Shown here in pieces: positions 1-6,968 of a stretch of 13,778 nt of DNA (positions are counted from its first letter, which is position 1; each line of letters opens with the position of its first letter). Made by a program: the position numbers and the translations under genes. Source of the stretch: DASPTR01 sp041481365 (GTDB taxonomy: Archaea; Thermoproteota; Bathyarchaeia; Bathyarchaeales; Bathycorpusculaceae); contig JBGPBS010000036.1 of NCBI GenBank assembly GCA_041481365.1, positions 1 through 13,778 of the forward strand. Reading direction: 5' to 3'. Below the pieces are notes generated by a model. The model did not search any database. It was not told where the DNA came from and saw only the letters and a program-made list of their open reading frames with translations.

Positions 1-687
1 AGCCTATTCTTGAAACTGAACGGTCAACAATGGGAAAAGCCAAAAACCAATGTAACTCAGAAATTCCCTTTCATACCGCAAGAATCAGAGATAGACTCGC
101 TAATATCTGGTTCCGGCAAGAAAGTAGCTACGTTTCTTCAAACGCTCAAAGAAACTGCGATGCGATGCGGTGAAGCCAAAAGGCTTGAATGGATCAACAT
201 AGACGCGGAAAAGAACATTATAGTCTTGAACACACCAGAAAAAGGTTCAAAGCCTAGAATGTGGAAAATCAGCCAAAAGCTTATAGATATGCTCAATGCG
301 CTGCCAAAGGATAGCCAGAAAGTCTTTGGTGAATCCTCAATAAACTCCATGAAAACCACTTTCACCAAAGCTCGAAAGCGTCTAGCCGCTAAGCTTCAAA
401 ACCCTAGACTACTACAAATATCCTTTCACACATTGCGACACTGAAAGGCTACAATGCTCTATCACAAAACTAGAGATCCTTACTACGTCAAAGATTTCTA
501 AGGGCATAAAGAGTTACGGAACACGGAGATATACATAAACATTGAACGCACGATATTTGAACCGACAAGCGAAGAGTGGACAGTCAAAGTTGTTCAGCAA
601 CCTGACGAAGTTAAATCACTGTTGGAAGTAGGCTTTGAATACGTTTGCCAGAAGGATGAGTTAATATTTCTGAGGAAACGTAAATGA
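1..687 (+). pseudogene. Tyrosine recombinase (integrase), broken by two stop codons, 5' end outside the window
   Basis: This is the catalytic half of a phage/plasmid-type tyrosine recombinase, which cuts and rejoins DNA at attachment sites. One frame can be followed from the left edge to the TGA at 685-687. Catalytic positions are visible: first Arg in AMRCGEA (codon 163-165), a beta-hairpin Lys near 241, the HTLRH box (427-441), the second His in GHKEL (505-507) and the nucleophile Tyr in TEIYIN (532-534). Two stops interrupt the frame: TGA at 442-444, where the family usually has Trp (HTLRH-W-KAT), and TAA at 499-501, where Leu is expected (DF-L-GHK). The frame is kept through both, so these look like recent nonsense mutations rather than frameshifts. 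The uninterrupted part stops before the second His and the Tyr and cannot be active. It is AT-richer than the genes to its right. The left edge is open; the TTG at 10 need not be the start. Confidence 0.85.
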
Positions 688-729
688 GTTGGCTGCCACA
701 GAAAAAGCAACCGGAGTCATCCAAAAAGT

Positions 730-803
730 GGCCGGGGTGAGGTAGCTTGGTAGCCTATAGGCCTGTGGAGCCTAGCGCCCGGGTTCAAATCCCGGTCCCG
801 GCC
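730..803 (+). tRNA. tRNA-His (anticodon GUG)
   Basis: A full cloverleaf can be folded. The acceptor strand GCCGGGG (731-737) pairs with TCCCGGC (796-802), with one G-U. The anticodon stem TAGGC/GCCTA is perfect around the loop CTGTGGA, giving anticodon GTG. The T arm is CCGGG-TTCAAAT-CCCGG. The base before the acceptor stem is G (730) and the discriminator is C (803), so the G-1:C73 pair specific to histidine tRNA is encoded. No intron is seen and CCA is not encoded directly after C73. The integrase remnant ends 42 bases upstream, so this locus may have been an integration target, although the remnant lies on the 5' side rather than the usual 3' side. Confidence 0.96.
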
Positions 804-963
804 CTCACCAAACCCTTTTGGAAAAAGGCTTTACAGAGAATTTCGGAACTGGTTTGATTTTGAGGTTGCATGTAGTCTATGATTGATTCTAGGGCTTGTT
901 CACATATTCTAGAGATATTGAGGTTACGGTTTCCCGCTTTCCCTCAGAGATAAGGACTAATGG

Positions 964-1062
964 TCAATCCGACTGTGGTTTAGGCTTGTTTTCAGTGGGA
1001 TTTGACTCGAGTGGCTTGTTCACTTTCACTCGAATGATTTTGCATACCGTCTCTTCATTCAT
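964..1062 (-). CDS. Small ORF of 32 residues, coupled to the zinc-ribbon gene
   Basis: This short frame begins MNEETVCKIIRV and ends in a Pro/Asn/Lys-rich tail. Its ATG (1062-1060) overlaps the TGA stop of the upstream zinc-ribbon gene in an ATGA arrangement. A good Shine-Dalgarno sequence, AGGTG, lies 7 bases upstream of the ATG. Both signs favour translation by coupling. I recognise no domain, signal peptide or membrane segment. The protein is charged and probably soluble. It could be a real microprotein or the shortened remains of a longer gene: the sequence after the stop stays readable for a short distance in the same frame. Confidence 0.45.
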   Translation of the reverse strand: MNEETVCKIIRVKVNKPLESNPTENKPKPQSD

Positions 1063-1286
1063 GGTTCAACACCTTTGTTTTTCCCATATAGAAAAGCGGC
1101 AAGTTGGCATTTCTTGCACCGCCAGGCAGAAAGATCACGCATTTGCGAAGGCCAATACTGCGAGATCAGTTTCTCTTCAATATCCTCCGCGTTCCAAAAA
1201 ATAATGTCACTGCCGCGTAGAGATAACTGAATAACACCCTTCTCAAGCTCTCCACCGCATTTTGGACACCTCTTAACTTCGCTCAT
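1059..1286 (-). CDS. Small zinc-ribbon protein (DUF6487-like)
   Basis: A 75-residue protein with two CxxC knuckles: CPKCGGELEKG near the N-terminus and RCKKCQLAAF near the C-terminus, with a Trp-containing middle (IIFWNAED). This pattern resembles the PF20097/DUF6487 type of zinc ribbon, whose function is unknown. It probably binds one zinc ion through four cysteines. The ATG at 1286 is chosen because GGAGGA sits 7 bases upstream and the protein then starts MSEVKRCPKC, like its upstream relative. A longer frame to 1349 exists, but its extra residues are translated from the decayed upstream copy in another frame. It overlaps the end of that copy and the start of the downstream 32-residue ORF, which suggests a single transcript. 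Confidence 0.72.
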   Translation of the reverse strand: MSEVKRCPKCGGELEKGVIQLSLRGSDIIFWNAEDIEEKLISQYWPSQMRDLSAWRCKKCQLAAFLYGKNKGVEP

Positions 1287-1525
1287 TGTCCATTCCTCCA
1301 CAGTTGAATAGAACGAGTTTGGATTTCCTGCATCGATAAGCTTCCACATTGCAATTGAAGTGAAGCTTCCCTTTGCTATTATTTCTACTCCCTCGGTGAA
1401 GACATGCCAAGGCCATAAGCAGCAATGTTATCATGAGGCTCCGCACTCCAGAAGAACAAACGAGCGATCAAGAACCCCTTTTCCATCTCAGAACCACACT
1501 CGGGGCACTTCTTAACTTCAATCAT
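1273..1525 (-). pseudogene. Decayed paralog of the small zinc-ribbon protein, two frameshifts
   Basis: The ATG at 1525 opens a frame beginning MIEVKKCPECGSEMEKG with a following FFWSAEP, clearly parallel to the intact neighbour (CPKCGGELEKG, IIFWNAED). The frame ends early at TAG 1385-1387. The next part of the family pattern reads in a second frame (EGVEIIAKGSFTSIA), and the final part in a third (NVEAYRCRKSKLVLFN), ending at TAA 1273-1275. The second knuckle has lost a cysteine (RCRKS where RCKKC is expected). Joined together the pieces give about 84 residues, the right size. The reading is mine from three frames; sequencing error could mimic frameshifts, but the missing Cys argues for true decay. 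A TATA-like CAATATTC lies near 1545-1553. Confidence 0.6.
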
Positions 1526-1789
1526 GGCTTATCTTTTTTTCGTGGTCGAATATTGAGCTGTGACATTTCCAGCAACGCAATGCCACCTTGAAGCCCAAAA
1601 CGTGCATGAGAGGTTCATGCTGAAAGCAAAAAACTGGCGGGTAGGTCAGCTATTCGCGCTTTTCACCGTTAATAGATTTGGGTCAACTCGCCAAGATTTC
1701 TTGCCGTGCGCTAGAGATAAGTTGCACGATCGGGTAAAAACTAATAGGCAAAACATGACTGCTACTACTGAACAAGAGTTGCAGAAACC

Positions 1790-4189
1790 TTGGCAAGGAA
1801 GAGATTGGTCTTTCCGTTCTCCGCCATAGTTGGGCTGGACAAACTTAAGCTGGCAATCCTGATCAACGCAATAAACCCCAAGATAGGCGGAGTACTCATA
1901 AGGGGACCGAAGGGTTCAGGAAAGAGCTCCATCGTCCGCGCGTTGGCAGACATTCTGCCCAAGATAAGAGTCATCAAAGACTGCCCATTCAACTGCAGTC
2001 CAGACGACCCGTCAAACATGTGCCCAGTCTGCAGCGAGAAAAACCGAAAGGGCCAGAACCAGCAAGTTGAAGAAAGGGACATGACCATCGTCGAACTGCC
2101 CCTGGGCGCAACTGAAGACCGCCTGATCGGAAGCCTGAACGTGGAGAAGGCAATAAAGCAGGGTATACTGGCCCTTGAGCCAGGAATACTCGCCGCAGCA
2201 AACCAGAACGTTCTCTACGTGGACGAAGTCAACCTTCTGCCAGACCACATCGCCGACGATCTGCTGGATGCAGCAGCCACGGGGTGGAACGTAGTGGAGA
2301 GGGAAGGCATCTCCGTCAGCCACCCATCAAGGTTCATATTCATAGGCACCATGAACCCCGAAGAAGGAGAGCTGAGACCACAGCTCCTCGACCGGTTCCC
2401 CCTGTCGATCAACGCTGAAAGCATAACCTCGATCGATGACAGGGTGGAAATAATCAAGAGAAACATGGAATTCGAAGCCCAACCAGAAAGCTTCTACGTA
2501 AAATACAAGCCGATGCAAGAAGAAATTCGAAAGAGAATACAGCAGGCAAGAGAGACCCTGCCGAAAGTCGCCCTCTCACAAGATGTGCTGACTAGCATTT
2601 CGAAAGCTTGCCTTGACCTAAAAGTCGACGGACTGCGACCTGACATAGTCATCGCAAAGTCAGCGTCCACGCTTGCCGCGTTCGAGAACAGGACCGCGGT
2701 GACATTCAACGACGTTCTAGTGGCCGCGGAGTTGGCGCTTGGCCACAGGACGAGGCAAGGCGGATTCGTGGAGCCAGCGACGACGCAGGAGATAGCTGAA
2801 GTATTCTCAACCTCCGCGAAGAACCTCTTCAAGTTTGAGAAAAGTGGAGAGAAAACGAAGGAGGAAATGCAGAAAAAGAGCTCATTGAAGGGAAAGGGCA
2901 TGTTTTGGGTCAAGAAAGACGCCTCGAATGAAGAAGAAGAGAAAGCAGGAAAAGAAGGAAAATTCGATAAGCTGCAAAGAGCGAAGCTAAGGCTGAACTT
3001 TTTTCTGGGCCGATTCACGGGCGGAGTCTGGGGAATAGGGAAAAGACTGAAGAAAAGTCCAAAGGATGCGCCTGTGACCGACTCCCTACAAGTTGGCAGC
3101 AATAAACTTCGTGGCGAAACGTACGAGGAACAAGTGGACAGCAGGAAGGGCGAAAAAAAGGCGTATCCAACAGTCAGTCAAGTGGCAAGCTCTATCGGGG
3201 TAACCCAGGGCTACACTTTGCTTAGCAGTCTCAGAGAAAGAGTCACATCGCCATCAAAGTTTCTCTTGGCCATGACAAAGACCAAGCTCCCTCAGAAGAG
3301 AAGCGCACTGACCGGCAGGCGTCCTCAACTAGTCATAACTCTCGGTCGAGGAAGACCATACGGCTGGGAGATTCCACATGGAAAACCAGCTGACATTCAT
3401 TTTTCAGCCACAATCCGAGAAGCAGCACGTCGGCAAAAAGATCGAGACAAACCATCGGGCATGGCGCTGAACGTTTCCTTCGAAGACATAAGGGAGAACC
3501 TGAGATCAGGCAGAGCCTCGCTGACCATGATTTTCGTCATCGACCTCAGCGGATCCATGCTATACAACGTCGAAGCCGTCAAAGAGGCGCTCCTCAGACT
3601 CCACAGCGATGCTTATCGAGGCAGAGATCGCGTCGGAATAGTTGCCTTGAAAGGTCTAGACGCAGAGGTCGTGCAGCATCCAATTACGAACCTAAGGGTT
3701 GTAGCAAACAAACTCGTGAATATGCGCATCAGCGGCTTCACCCCTCTGGCAGCTGGAATGCAAAAAGGGTTGGAAGTACTGAAGGAGGCCAAACAGAGAA
3801 ATCCCTCAACCATACCCGTCATGGTGATAGTGACTGATGGCAGCGCCAACATCCCGTTGAAAAGAAGCATCGAAGCCGGCCAGATTCGCCAGATAGACGA
3901 GTCATTGGCCGCTGTCAGAGAGTACGAGGACTTGGCAGTTAAGGATGTATTCTCAATGTCAAGAATCGTCAAACGCGAAGGAATCCACGTGATAGTGGTA
4001 AACACGAACCCTCACATCTGGGGTCGAGAATCGTACGGCCTTTCGGTTACAGAGCAAATGGCCCTGCTGACAGGCGGAACACATCATGCAATCGGCGCCC
4101 TCAGGTCCGAGAAGGAAGTAACCGCGAGCATGATCGAACACTTGAAAGAAGACGAAAGAAAAATCGGTGCAAACAGAACTGCAGGCTAA
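1790..4189 (+). CDS. Fused ChlI/ChlD-type magnesium/cobalt chelatase ATPase subunit
   Basis: A 799-residue protein that joins the AAA+ motor and the VWA subunit of metal chelatases that insert Mg or Co into tetrapyrroles. Residues 1-350 form the AAA+ domain: Walker A GPKGSGKS (39-46), Walker B VLYVDEVNLL (141-150), sensor 1 FIGTMNP (184-190) and the LLDRF arginine finger (about 202). A cysteine cluster (65-81, DCPFNC..MCPVC) follows Walker A, as in other ChlI-like proteins. A Lys/Glu-rich linker spans about 350-550. The VWA domain has the MIDAS motif DLSGS (585-589) and TDGS near 683. In archaea such proteins usually act with a CobN-like large subunit in cobalamin synthesis; none is in this window, so the metal is inferred. 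The frame opens only after a TGA at 1769, so TTG 1790 (or TTG 1805) is the available start. An out-of-frame ATG at 1755 leaves a frameshift at the N-terminus possible. Confidence 0.88.
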   Translation: MARKRLVFPFSAIVGLDKLKLAILINAINPKIGGVLIRGPKGSGKSSIVRALADILPKIRVIKDCPFNCSPDDPSNMCPVCSEKNRKGQNQQVEERDMTIVELPLGATEDRLIGSLNVEKAIKQGILALEPGILAAANQNVLYVDEVNLLPDHIADDLLDAAATGWNVVEREGISVSHPSRFIFIGTMNPEEGELRPQLLDRFPLSINAESITSIDDRVEIIKRNMEFEAQPESFYVKYKPMQEEIRKRIQQARETLPKVALSQDVLTSISKACLDLKVDGLRPDIVIAKSASTLAAFENRTAVTFNDVLVAAELALGHRTRQGGFVEPATTQEIAEVFSTSAKNLFKFEKSGEKTKEEMQKKSSLKGKGMFWVKKDASNEEEEKAGKEGKFDKLQRAKLRLNFFLGRFTGGVWGIGKRLKKSPKDAPVTDSLQVGSNKLRGETYEEQVDSRKGEKKAYPTVSQVASSIGVTQGYTLLSSLRERVTSPSKFLLAMTKTKLPQKRSALTGRRPQLVITLGRGRPYGWEIPHGKPADIHFSATIREAARRQKDRDKPSGMALNVSFEDIRENLRSGRASLTMIFVIDLSGSMLYNVEAVKEALLRLHSDAYRGRDRVGIVALKGLDAEVVQHPITNLRVVANKLVNMRISGFTPLAAGMQKGLEVLKEAKQRNPSTIPVMVIVTDGSANIPLKRSIEAGQIRQIDESLAAVREYEDLAVKDVFSMSRIVKREGIHVIVVNTNPHIWGRESYGLSVTEQMALLTGGTHHAIGALRSEKEVTASMIEHLKEDERKIGANRTAG

Positions 4190-4221
4190 GAGCAGCCTGC
4201 ACCCTGATGAATTGCCTGATC

Positions 4222-5205
4222 CTACAGTGGCGGTCTCAAACGCTGTCTTGCTTCTATGCTCTTCTTCATCCATTTTTCGAACTCTGCGGACGGGGGTTGT
4301 TCGTTGAAAAGTCTTCTTCTCGACGACTCCAAAAACCTGTTTTGCTGCCCTAGAAATTCAGCTGCCGTTACAACCGTATGTTCAGAGGCGTGGGCTTGGT
4401 AGAGAACGTCTACTGATCGCTCCTTCCAATTCTCATCCCTCAATAAATGATGCTCCAAGATCGTAACAGGAACCCGCTCAACGATTCTCTGCAAGTTGCC
4501 CATCGCAGTCTGTGTTTGTTTTTCGTCAGTCTTGAAACCGATTAGGTAGGACGGTGGCCCTCCGAGCAGAAGCAACTGCGGCTTCTCTTTGATGATCAGC
4601 TGAAGCGTCCGCGACGAAATCGGACCTTGAACGTCAGGCGCAAACATAAACACGTCTCCTCTGTGCTCAACGGTGGCCATTAGAACCCATCCTAGAAAGG
4701 AGTTTTCCGGTCCGTGAAAGACGGGTTCTGAAAACCTGATTCCCGTGTCTCCGAAATTGAAGCTTTTCCCATCCGCAACCAGAAGCTTCTGGGCATAGTT
4801 GCCCCCGGTCTTCTGAAACATCCATCCTCTCTGCCTCTGGCTGTAGTTGACCATTTCCCGAGGGTTCTTCATCAAGACGGTCTTGCCCTCGTAGATTTGT
4901 CTTGCAGTTTCAGTTTGCTCTGTCCACTGACTGACCCAGTCTTCATAGGAGGGCGTGTGATGATCAAAATGATAGTGGCTCAGCGTGATAACGTCGGCTT
5001 CTTCAGCAGCTTTTGCAATCTTTTCGCGGCATTCAGCGATAGCCTTGAACTCTTCAGGATGCGCCGGCAAGCCGAAGCGGTTTGGGCAAAGCGAAACTCC
5101 AGCATCTAGAAGTATTTTCACGCTGGGAGTTTCGACGAAGGTACACATGGATCTCACGCCGAAACTCTCTGCAGCCAACGGAACGACTCGAACGTGTTTC
5201 AGCAT
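4222..5205 (-). CDS. UPF0282 family metallo-beta-lactamase-fold protein
   Basis: A 327-residue archaeal member of the metallo-beta-lactamase fold. The start (VVPLAAESFGVRSMCTFVET) and the metal-binding HxHxDH box (SHYHFDHHTPS, about residues 77-82) match UPF0282, a family kept widely in archaea without an assigned substrate. A second metal-site region is likely in FHGPE and in ILEHHLLRD. It is predicted to be a cytoplasmic metal-dependent hydrolase. ATG 5205 is chosen because the TATA box (GATATATC, 5232-5239) places the transcript start near 5209, giving an almost leaderless mRNA; TTG 5214 is the alternative. The gene converges on the chelatase gene, with 32 bases between the stops. Confidence 0.85.
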   Translation of the reverse strand: MLKHVRVVPLAAESFGVRSMCTFVETPSVKILLDAGVSLCPNRFGLPAHPEEFKAIAECREKIAKAAEEADVITLSHYHFDHHTPSYEDWVSQWTEQTETARQIYEGKTVLMKNPREMVNYSQRQRGWMFQKTGGNYAQKLLVADGKSFNFGDTGIRFSEPVFHGPENSFLGWVLMATVEHRGDVFMFAPDVQGPISSRTLQLIIKEKPQLLLLGGPPSYLIGFKTDEKQTQTAMGNLQRIVERVPVTILEHHLLRDENWKERSVDVLYQAHASEHTVVTAAEFLGQQNRFLESSRRRLFNEQPPSAEFEKWMKKSIEARQRLRPPL

Positions 5206-5229
5206 TCTTCTCAAGACAGAAGTGCCTGA

Positions 5230-5249
5230 GTGATATATCTTTTTATTCG
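5230..5249. promoter_or_regulatory. Back-to-back TATA boxes for the UPF0282 gene (-) and the C/D box RNA (+)
   Basis: On the minus strand GATATATC (5239-5232) lies about 27 bases before the ATG at 5205. On the plus strand CTTTTTATT (5239-5247) lies about 25 bases before 5270, the first base of the guide RNA terminal stem. Both distances fit archaeal TATA-box spacing. The two boxes touch, so TBP binding for the two directions may be mutually exclusive; that is inference. Confidence 0.5.
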
Positions 5250-5269
5250 AGCTTTATCCTAGCTTGGGC

Positions 5270-5338
5270 TGGTGGGCGATGACGACTCTGGCCCCATTGA
5301 TTCCAGATGATTTGGATCTTGAGTGCTGAGTGCCACCA
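5270..5338 (+). ncRNA. C/D box sRNA, predicted 2'-O-methylation guide for C34 of tRNA-Leu(CAA)
   Basis: The parts of an archaeal C/D guide RNA appear in order with normal spacing: terminal stem TGGTGG (5270-5275), C box ATGACGA (5279-5285, one mismatch to RUGAUGA), 11-base guide (5286-5296), D' box TTGA (5297-5300), 6-base spacer, C' box ATGATTT (5307-5313, degenerate), 12-base guide (5314-5325), D box CTGA (5326-5329), closing stem CCACCA (5333-5338). The D guide GGATCTTGAGTG is complementary to ACUCAAGAUCC, which reads as bases 31-41 of a Leu tRNA with anticodon CAA. The fifth base before box D (G5321) pairs with C34, the expected target by the N+5 rule, and the implied A31-U39 stem pair is self-consistent. 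The D' guide would pair with UGGGGCCAGAG; I cannot name that target. It would act in an L7Ae-Nop5-fibrillarin RNP. Confidence 0.75.
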
Positions 5339-5583
5339 ATGCTTTATGATGGTCCGCAACAACTATATTGAGAAAGACAGAAAGCAGAAATGAAGTAACT
5401 TTGCCTTTCCCTCAATTTTTTAGCGGTACACATGAGGATTTTCGTATTCAACGGTTTGGCCTGATACGTCGGAAGAAGCATCAAGTCTTCTTAGCGCATT
5501 ACACCGTAATACTCAGCCATGACCCCTGAAAGAAGGGAGAAAGTCTGATGCCTTAATGGTCTTTTTTGAATGCAGTGGCAATT

Positions 5584-6165
5584 CTATTTTTCTTCAGAAG
5601 GTTTCTCCCAGAGTTCCAGCATTTCCTTTTTGAGTTCTCGGCGTTTCCTGTGCAGGAACCTGTATACCGTGGCATGCATGCTCCCTTTGACCAGCATCTG
5701 GATTGCCTCTCTTGCGATTCCTGCTTGCTCGATTGTGCCGATTATGCTGATGGTGTGGCCATACACGGCTAAATGGGTACCAGTCAATTCTTCAACGATG
5801 TTCCGGGTCTTCCCGTTCATCCCTATTATTCTTCCTTTGATTCTTTTTATGTCAGTTTCTGAACGTCCAAAGACGGTTCTCAAGTCTATGATGTCCAAGA
5901 TGGCCTCCTCATCTCGGATCAGTCGAAATGCATGTTCGGGTGAGAACCCGCGCCCCAGCGCGGTCACTACATCTTTGGCCTTGAACAGCATAGACGGGTC
6001 CGCGGCTTTTTCCGAAAGGTCTATCGAGACGTCGCCCGTCTCACTGTCTACTTGAAGCTTGACTGAAAGCCTCTCCTCAATGTTCTTCTTTGTCACTCCA
6101 TCTGGACCTATTAGGACTCCGACTCGTTCTGCTGGTATCTTCACAAGCGTGTTAGGTTTGGTCAT
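5584..6165 (-). CDS. KH-domain ribosome assembly protein, archaeal Dim2/Pno1 type
   Basis: A 193-residue RNA-binding protein with two KH domains. The first has IGPDG at 19-23, the second IGMNG at 114-118 within GRIIGMNGKTRNIVEELTG, followed by the typical end SMHATVYRFL and a basic helical tail. This layout matches the archaeal homolog of eukaryotic Dim2/Pno1, which binds the 3' end of small-subunit rRNA during late maturation. Its ATG (6165) lies inside the end of the RIO1 gene, a 14-base overlap, so the two are probably translated in a coupled way. Dim2 and RIO1 act at the same stage of 40S/30S maturation, so the operon makes functional sense. No T-rich terminator is seen downstream. Confidence 0.9.
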   Translation of the reverse strand: MTKPNTLVKIPAERVGVLIGPDGVTKKNIEERLSVKLQVDSETGDVSIDLSEKAADPSMLFKAKDVVTALGRGFSPEHAFRLIRDEEAILDIIDLRTVFGRSETDIKRIKGRIIGMNGKTRNIVEELTGTHLAVYGHTISIIGTIEQAGIAREAIQMLVKGSMHATVYRFLHRKRRELKKEMLELWEKPSEEK

Positions 6166-6949
6166 GTCCTGTTACTCTCCTGTGGCATTCTTCCATTGGA
6201 AGAACGTTTACGCCTAACCGACTAAAAAACCTATTTAAATTCGTCAAGTCTCTGCGCAGAAGAAAGTCTGCCATCGGGTGTGCAAGAGAGACTGCCTGCG
6301 AAACGTCAAATATGACCGGGTGACCCTTCCATACCATTATGTTGTATTCGCTCAGATCTCCATGTACGAGTTCAGCTTTGACATAAAGCCTCTTCAGGAA
6401 AACGAGGATCTCGTCGTAGATCCTCTTCGGGTTTGCAGGAGGCTGCTCTTTCAGAGATGGGGCACTCTTCCCATCTTTGCCGATGAACTCCATTATCAGA
6501 ACGTTGTTTCTGACAGTAACGGGCTTAGGCACCCTGACCCCTGCCCGGGCTGCCTGCTCCAGGTTTCGGTATTCCTTACGAGCCCAAGTGAAGACGAGCG
6601 AACGCCTATCATGCTTGACGCCCTTGAATCTGGGGTCGCCCTCTATGTATGGAAGCATGCCTTTGCGGAATTCGGCTGAGACGGTCAGATAGATTTTGAC
6701 AGCTAATTCTCGTCCGCCAGTGTCTTTTGCCCAGTAAACGCGCGATTCCTTTCCGGCGCTGACCACGCCGTAGATGTCGCTCAACACGCCTGCGTTCAGA
6801 AAATCATATATAACCATGAGCGTGGACCGGTCAAAAACCTCTTCCAAGACCTCTAGTTCTTCGCTTCTCTTGTTTTTCATCAGCCGTCCAGTTTCGTACG
6901 CCTTCTCTTTCTTCAGAAGCCTCTTATCCACGCGCTTTCTGAACGACAC
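6152..6949 (-). CDS. rio1: RIO1-type serine protein kinase
   Basis: A 265-residue atypical protein kinase/ATPase of the RIO1 family, needed for final maturation of the small ribosomal subunit. Visible motifs: nucleotide loop VSAGKESRVYWA (63-74), ATP-contacting Lys in AVKIY (85), the RIO1-type flexible loop TVSAEFRKGMLPYIEGDPRF (89-108), hinge MEFIG, catalytic loop VHGDLSEYNIMV (Asp198, Asn203) and metal-binding Asp215 in IFDVSQAV. Length is normal for archaeal RIO1. The start is GTG 6949, with GGGTGGA about 10 bases upstream, inside the 19-base gap after the aIF1A stop. It sits between aIF1A and the KH protein, a common archaeal order. Confidence 0.95.
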   Translation of the reverse strand: MSFRKRVDKRLLKKEKAYETGRLMKNKRSEELEVLEEVFDRSTLMVIYDFLNAGVLSDIYGVVSAGKESRVYWAKDTGGRELAVKIYLTVSAEFRKGMLPYIEGDPRFKGVKHDRRSLVFTWARKEYRNLEQAARAGVRVPKPVTVRNNVLIMEFIGKDGKSAPSLKEQPPANPKRIYDEILVFLKRLYVKAELVHGDLSEYNIMVWKGHPVIFDVSQAVSLAHPMADFLLRRDLTNLNRFFSRLGVNVLPMEECHRRVTGHDQT

Positions 6950-6968
6950 CTGTCAAAATCCACCCAAT

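Larger units (their letters stand above)
5206..5583. other. 378-base region between the UPF0282 gene and the KH-protein gene
   Basis: No protein gene is supported here. The left third holds the UPF0282 promoter and the divergent C/D box RNA described separately. From about 5341 to 5583 I see only a short inverted repeat, AAGAAG (5473-5478) with CTTCTT (5487-5492), and an A/T-rich stretch. That 240-base part has no recognised RNA or ORF. Confidence 0.5.

Noticed and set aside
442..501. Recoding of TGA/TAA in the integrase as sense codons
   Set aside because: Other genes in the window end normally at TGA or TAA (for example gcvPA and the chelatase gene) and use TGG for Trp, so the code is standard and the stops are real mutations.
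896..1204. Plus-strand reading frame of 102 residues
   Set aside because: Mostly opposite the zinc-ribbon gene, with low-quality composition and no ribosome binding site or motif.
1287..1349. Longer start of the zinc-ribbon gene
   Set aside because: The extra residues come from out-of-frame translation of the decayed paralog, and the Shine-Dalgarno sequence points to the ATG at 1286.
4202..4216. CTGATGA plus CTGA as a C/D box RNA
   Set aside because: The two boxes are only 5 bases apart, with no room for a guide, and no C' or D' box is present.
5473..5492. AAGAAG/CTTCTT inverted repeat as a terminator
   Set aside because: Only 6 A/T-rich pairs and no T tract on either strand after it.
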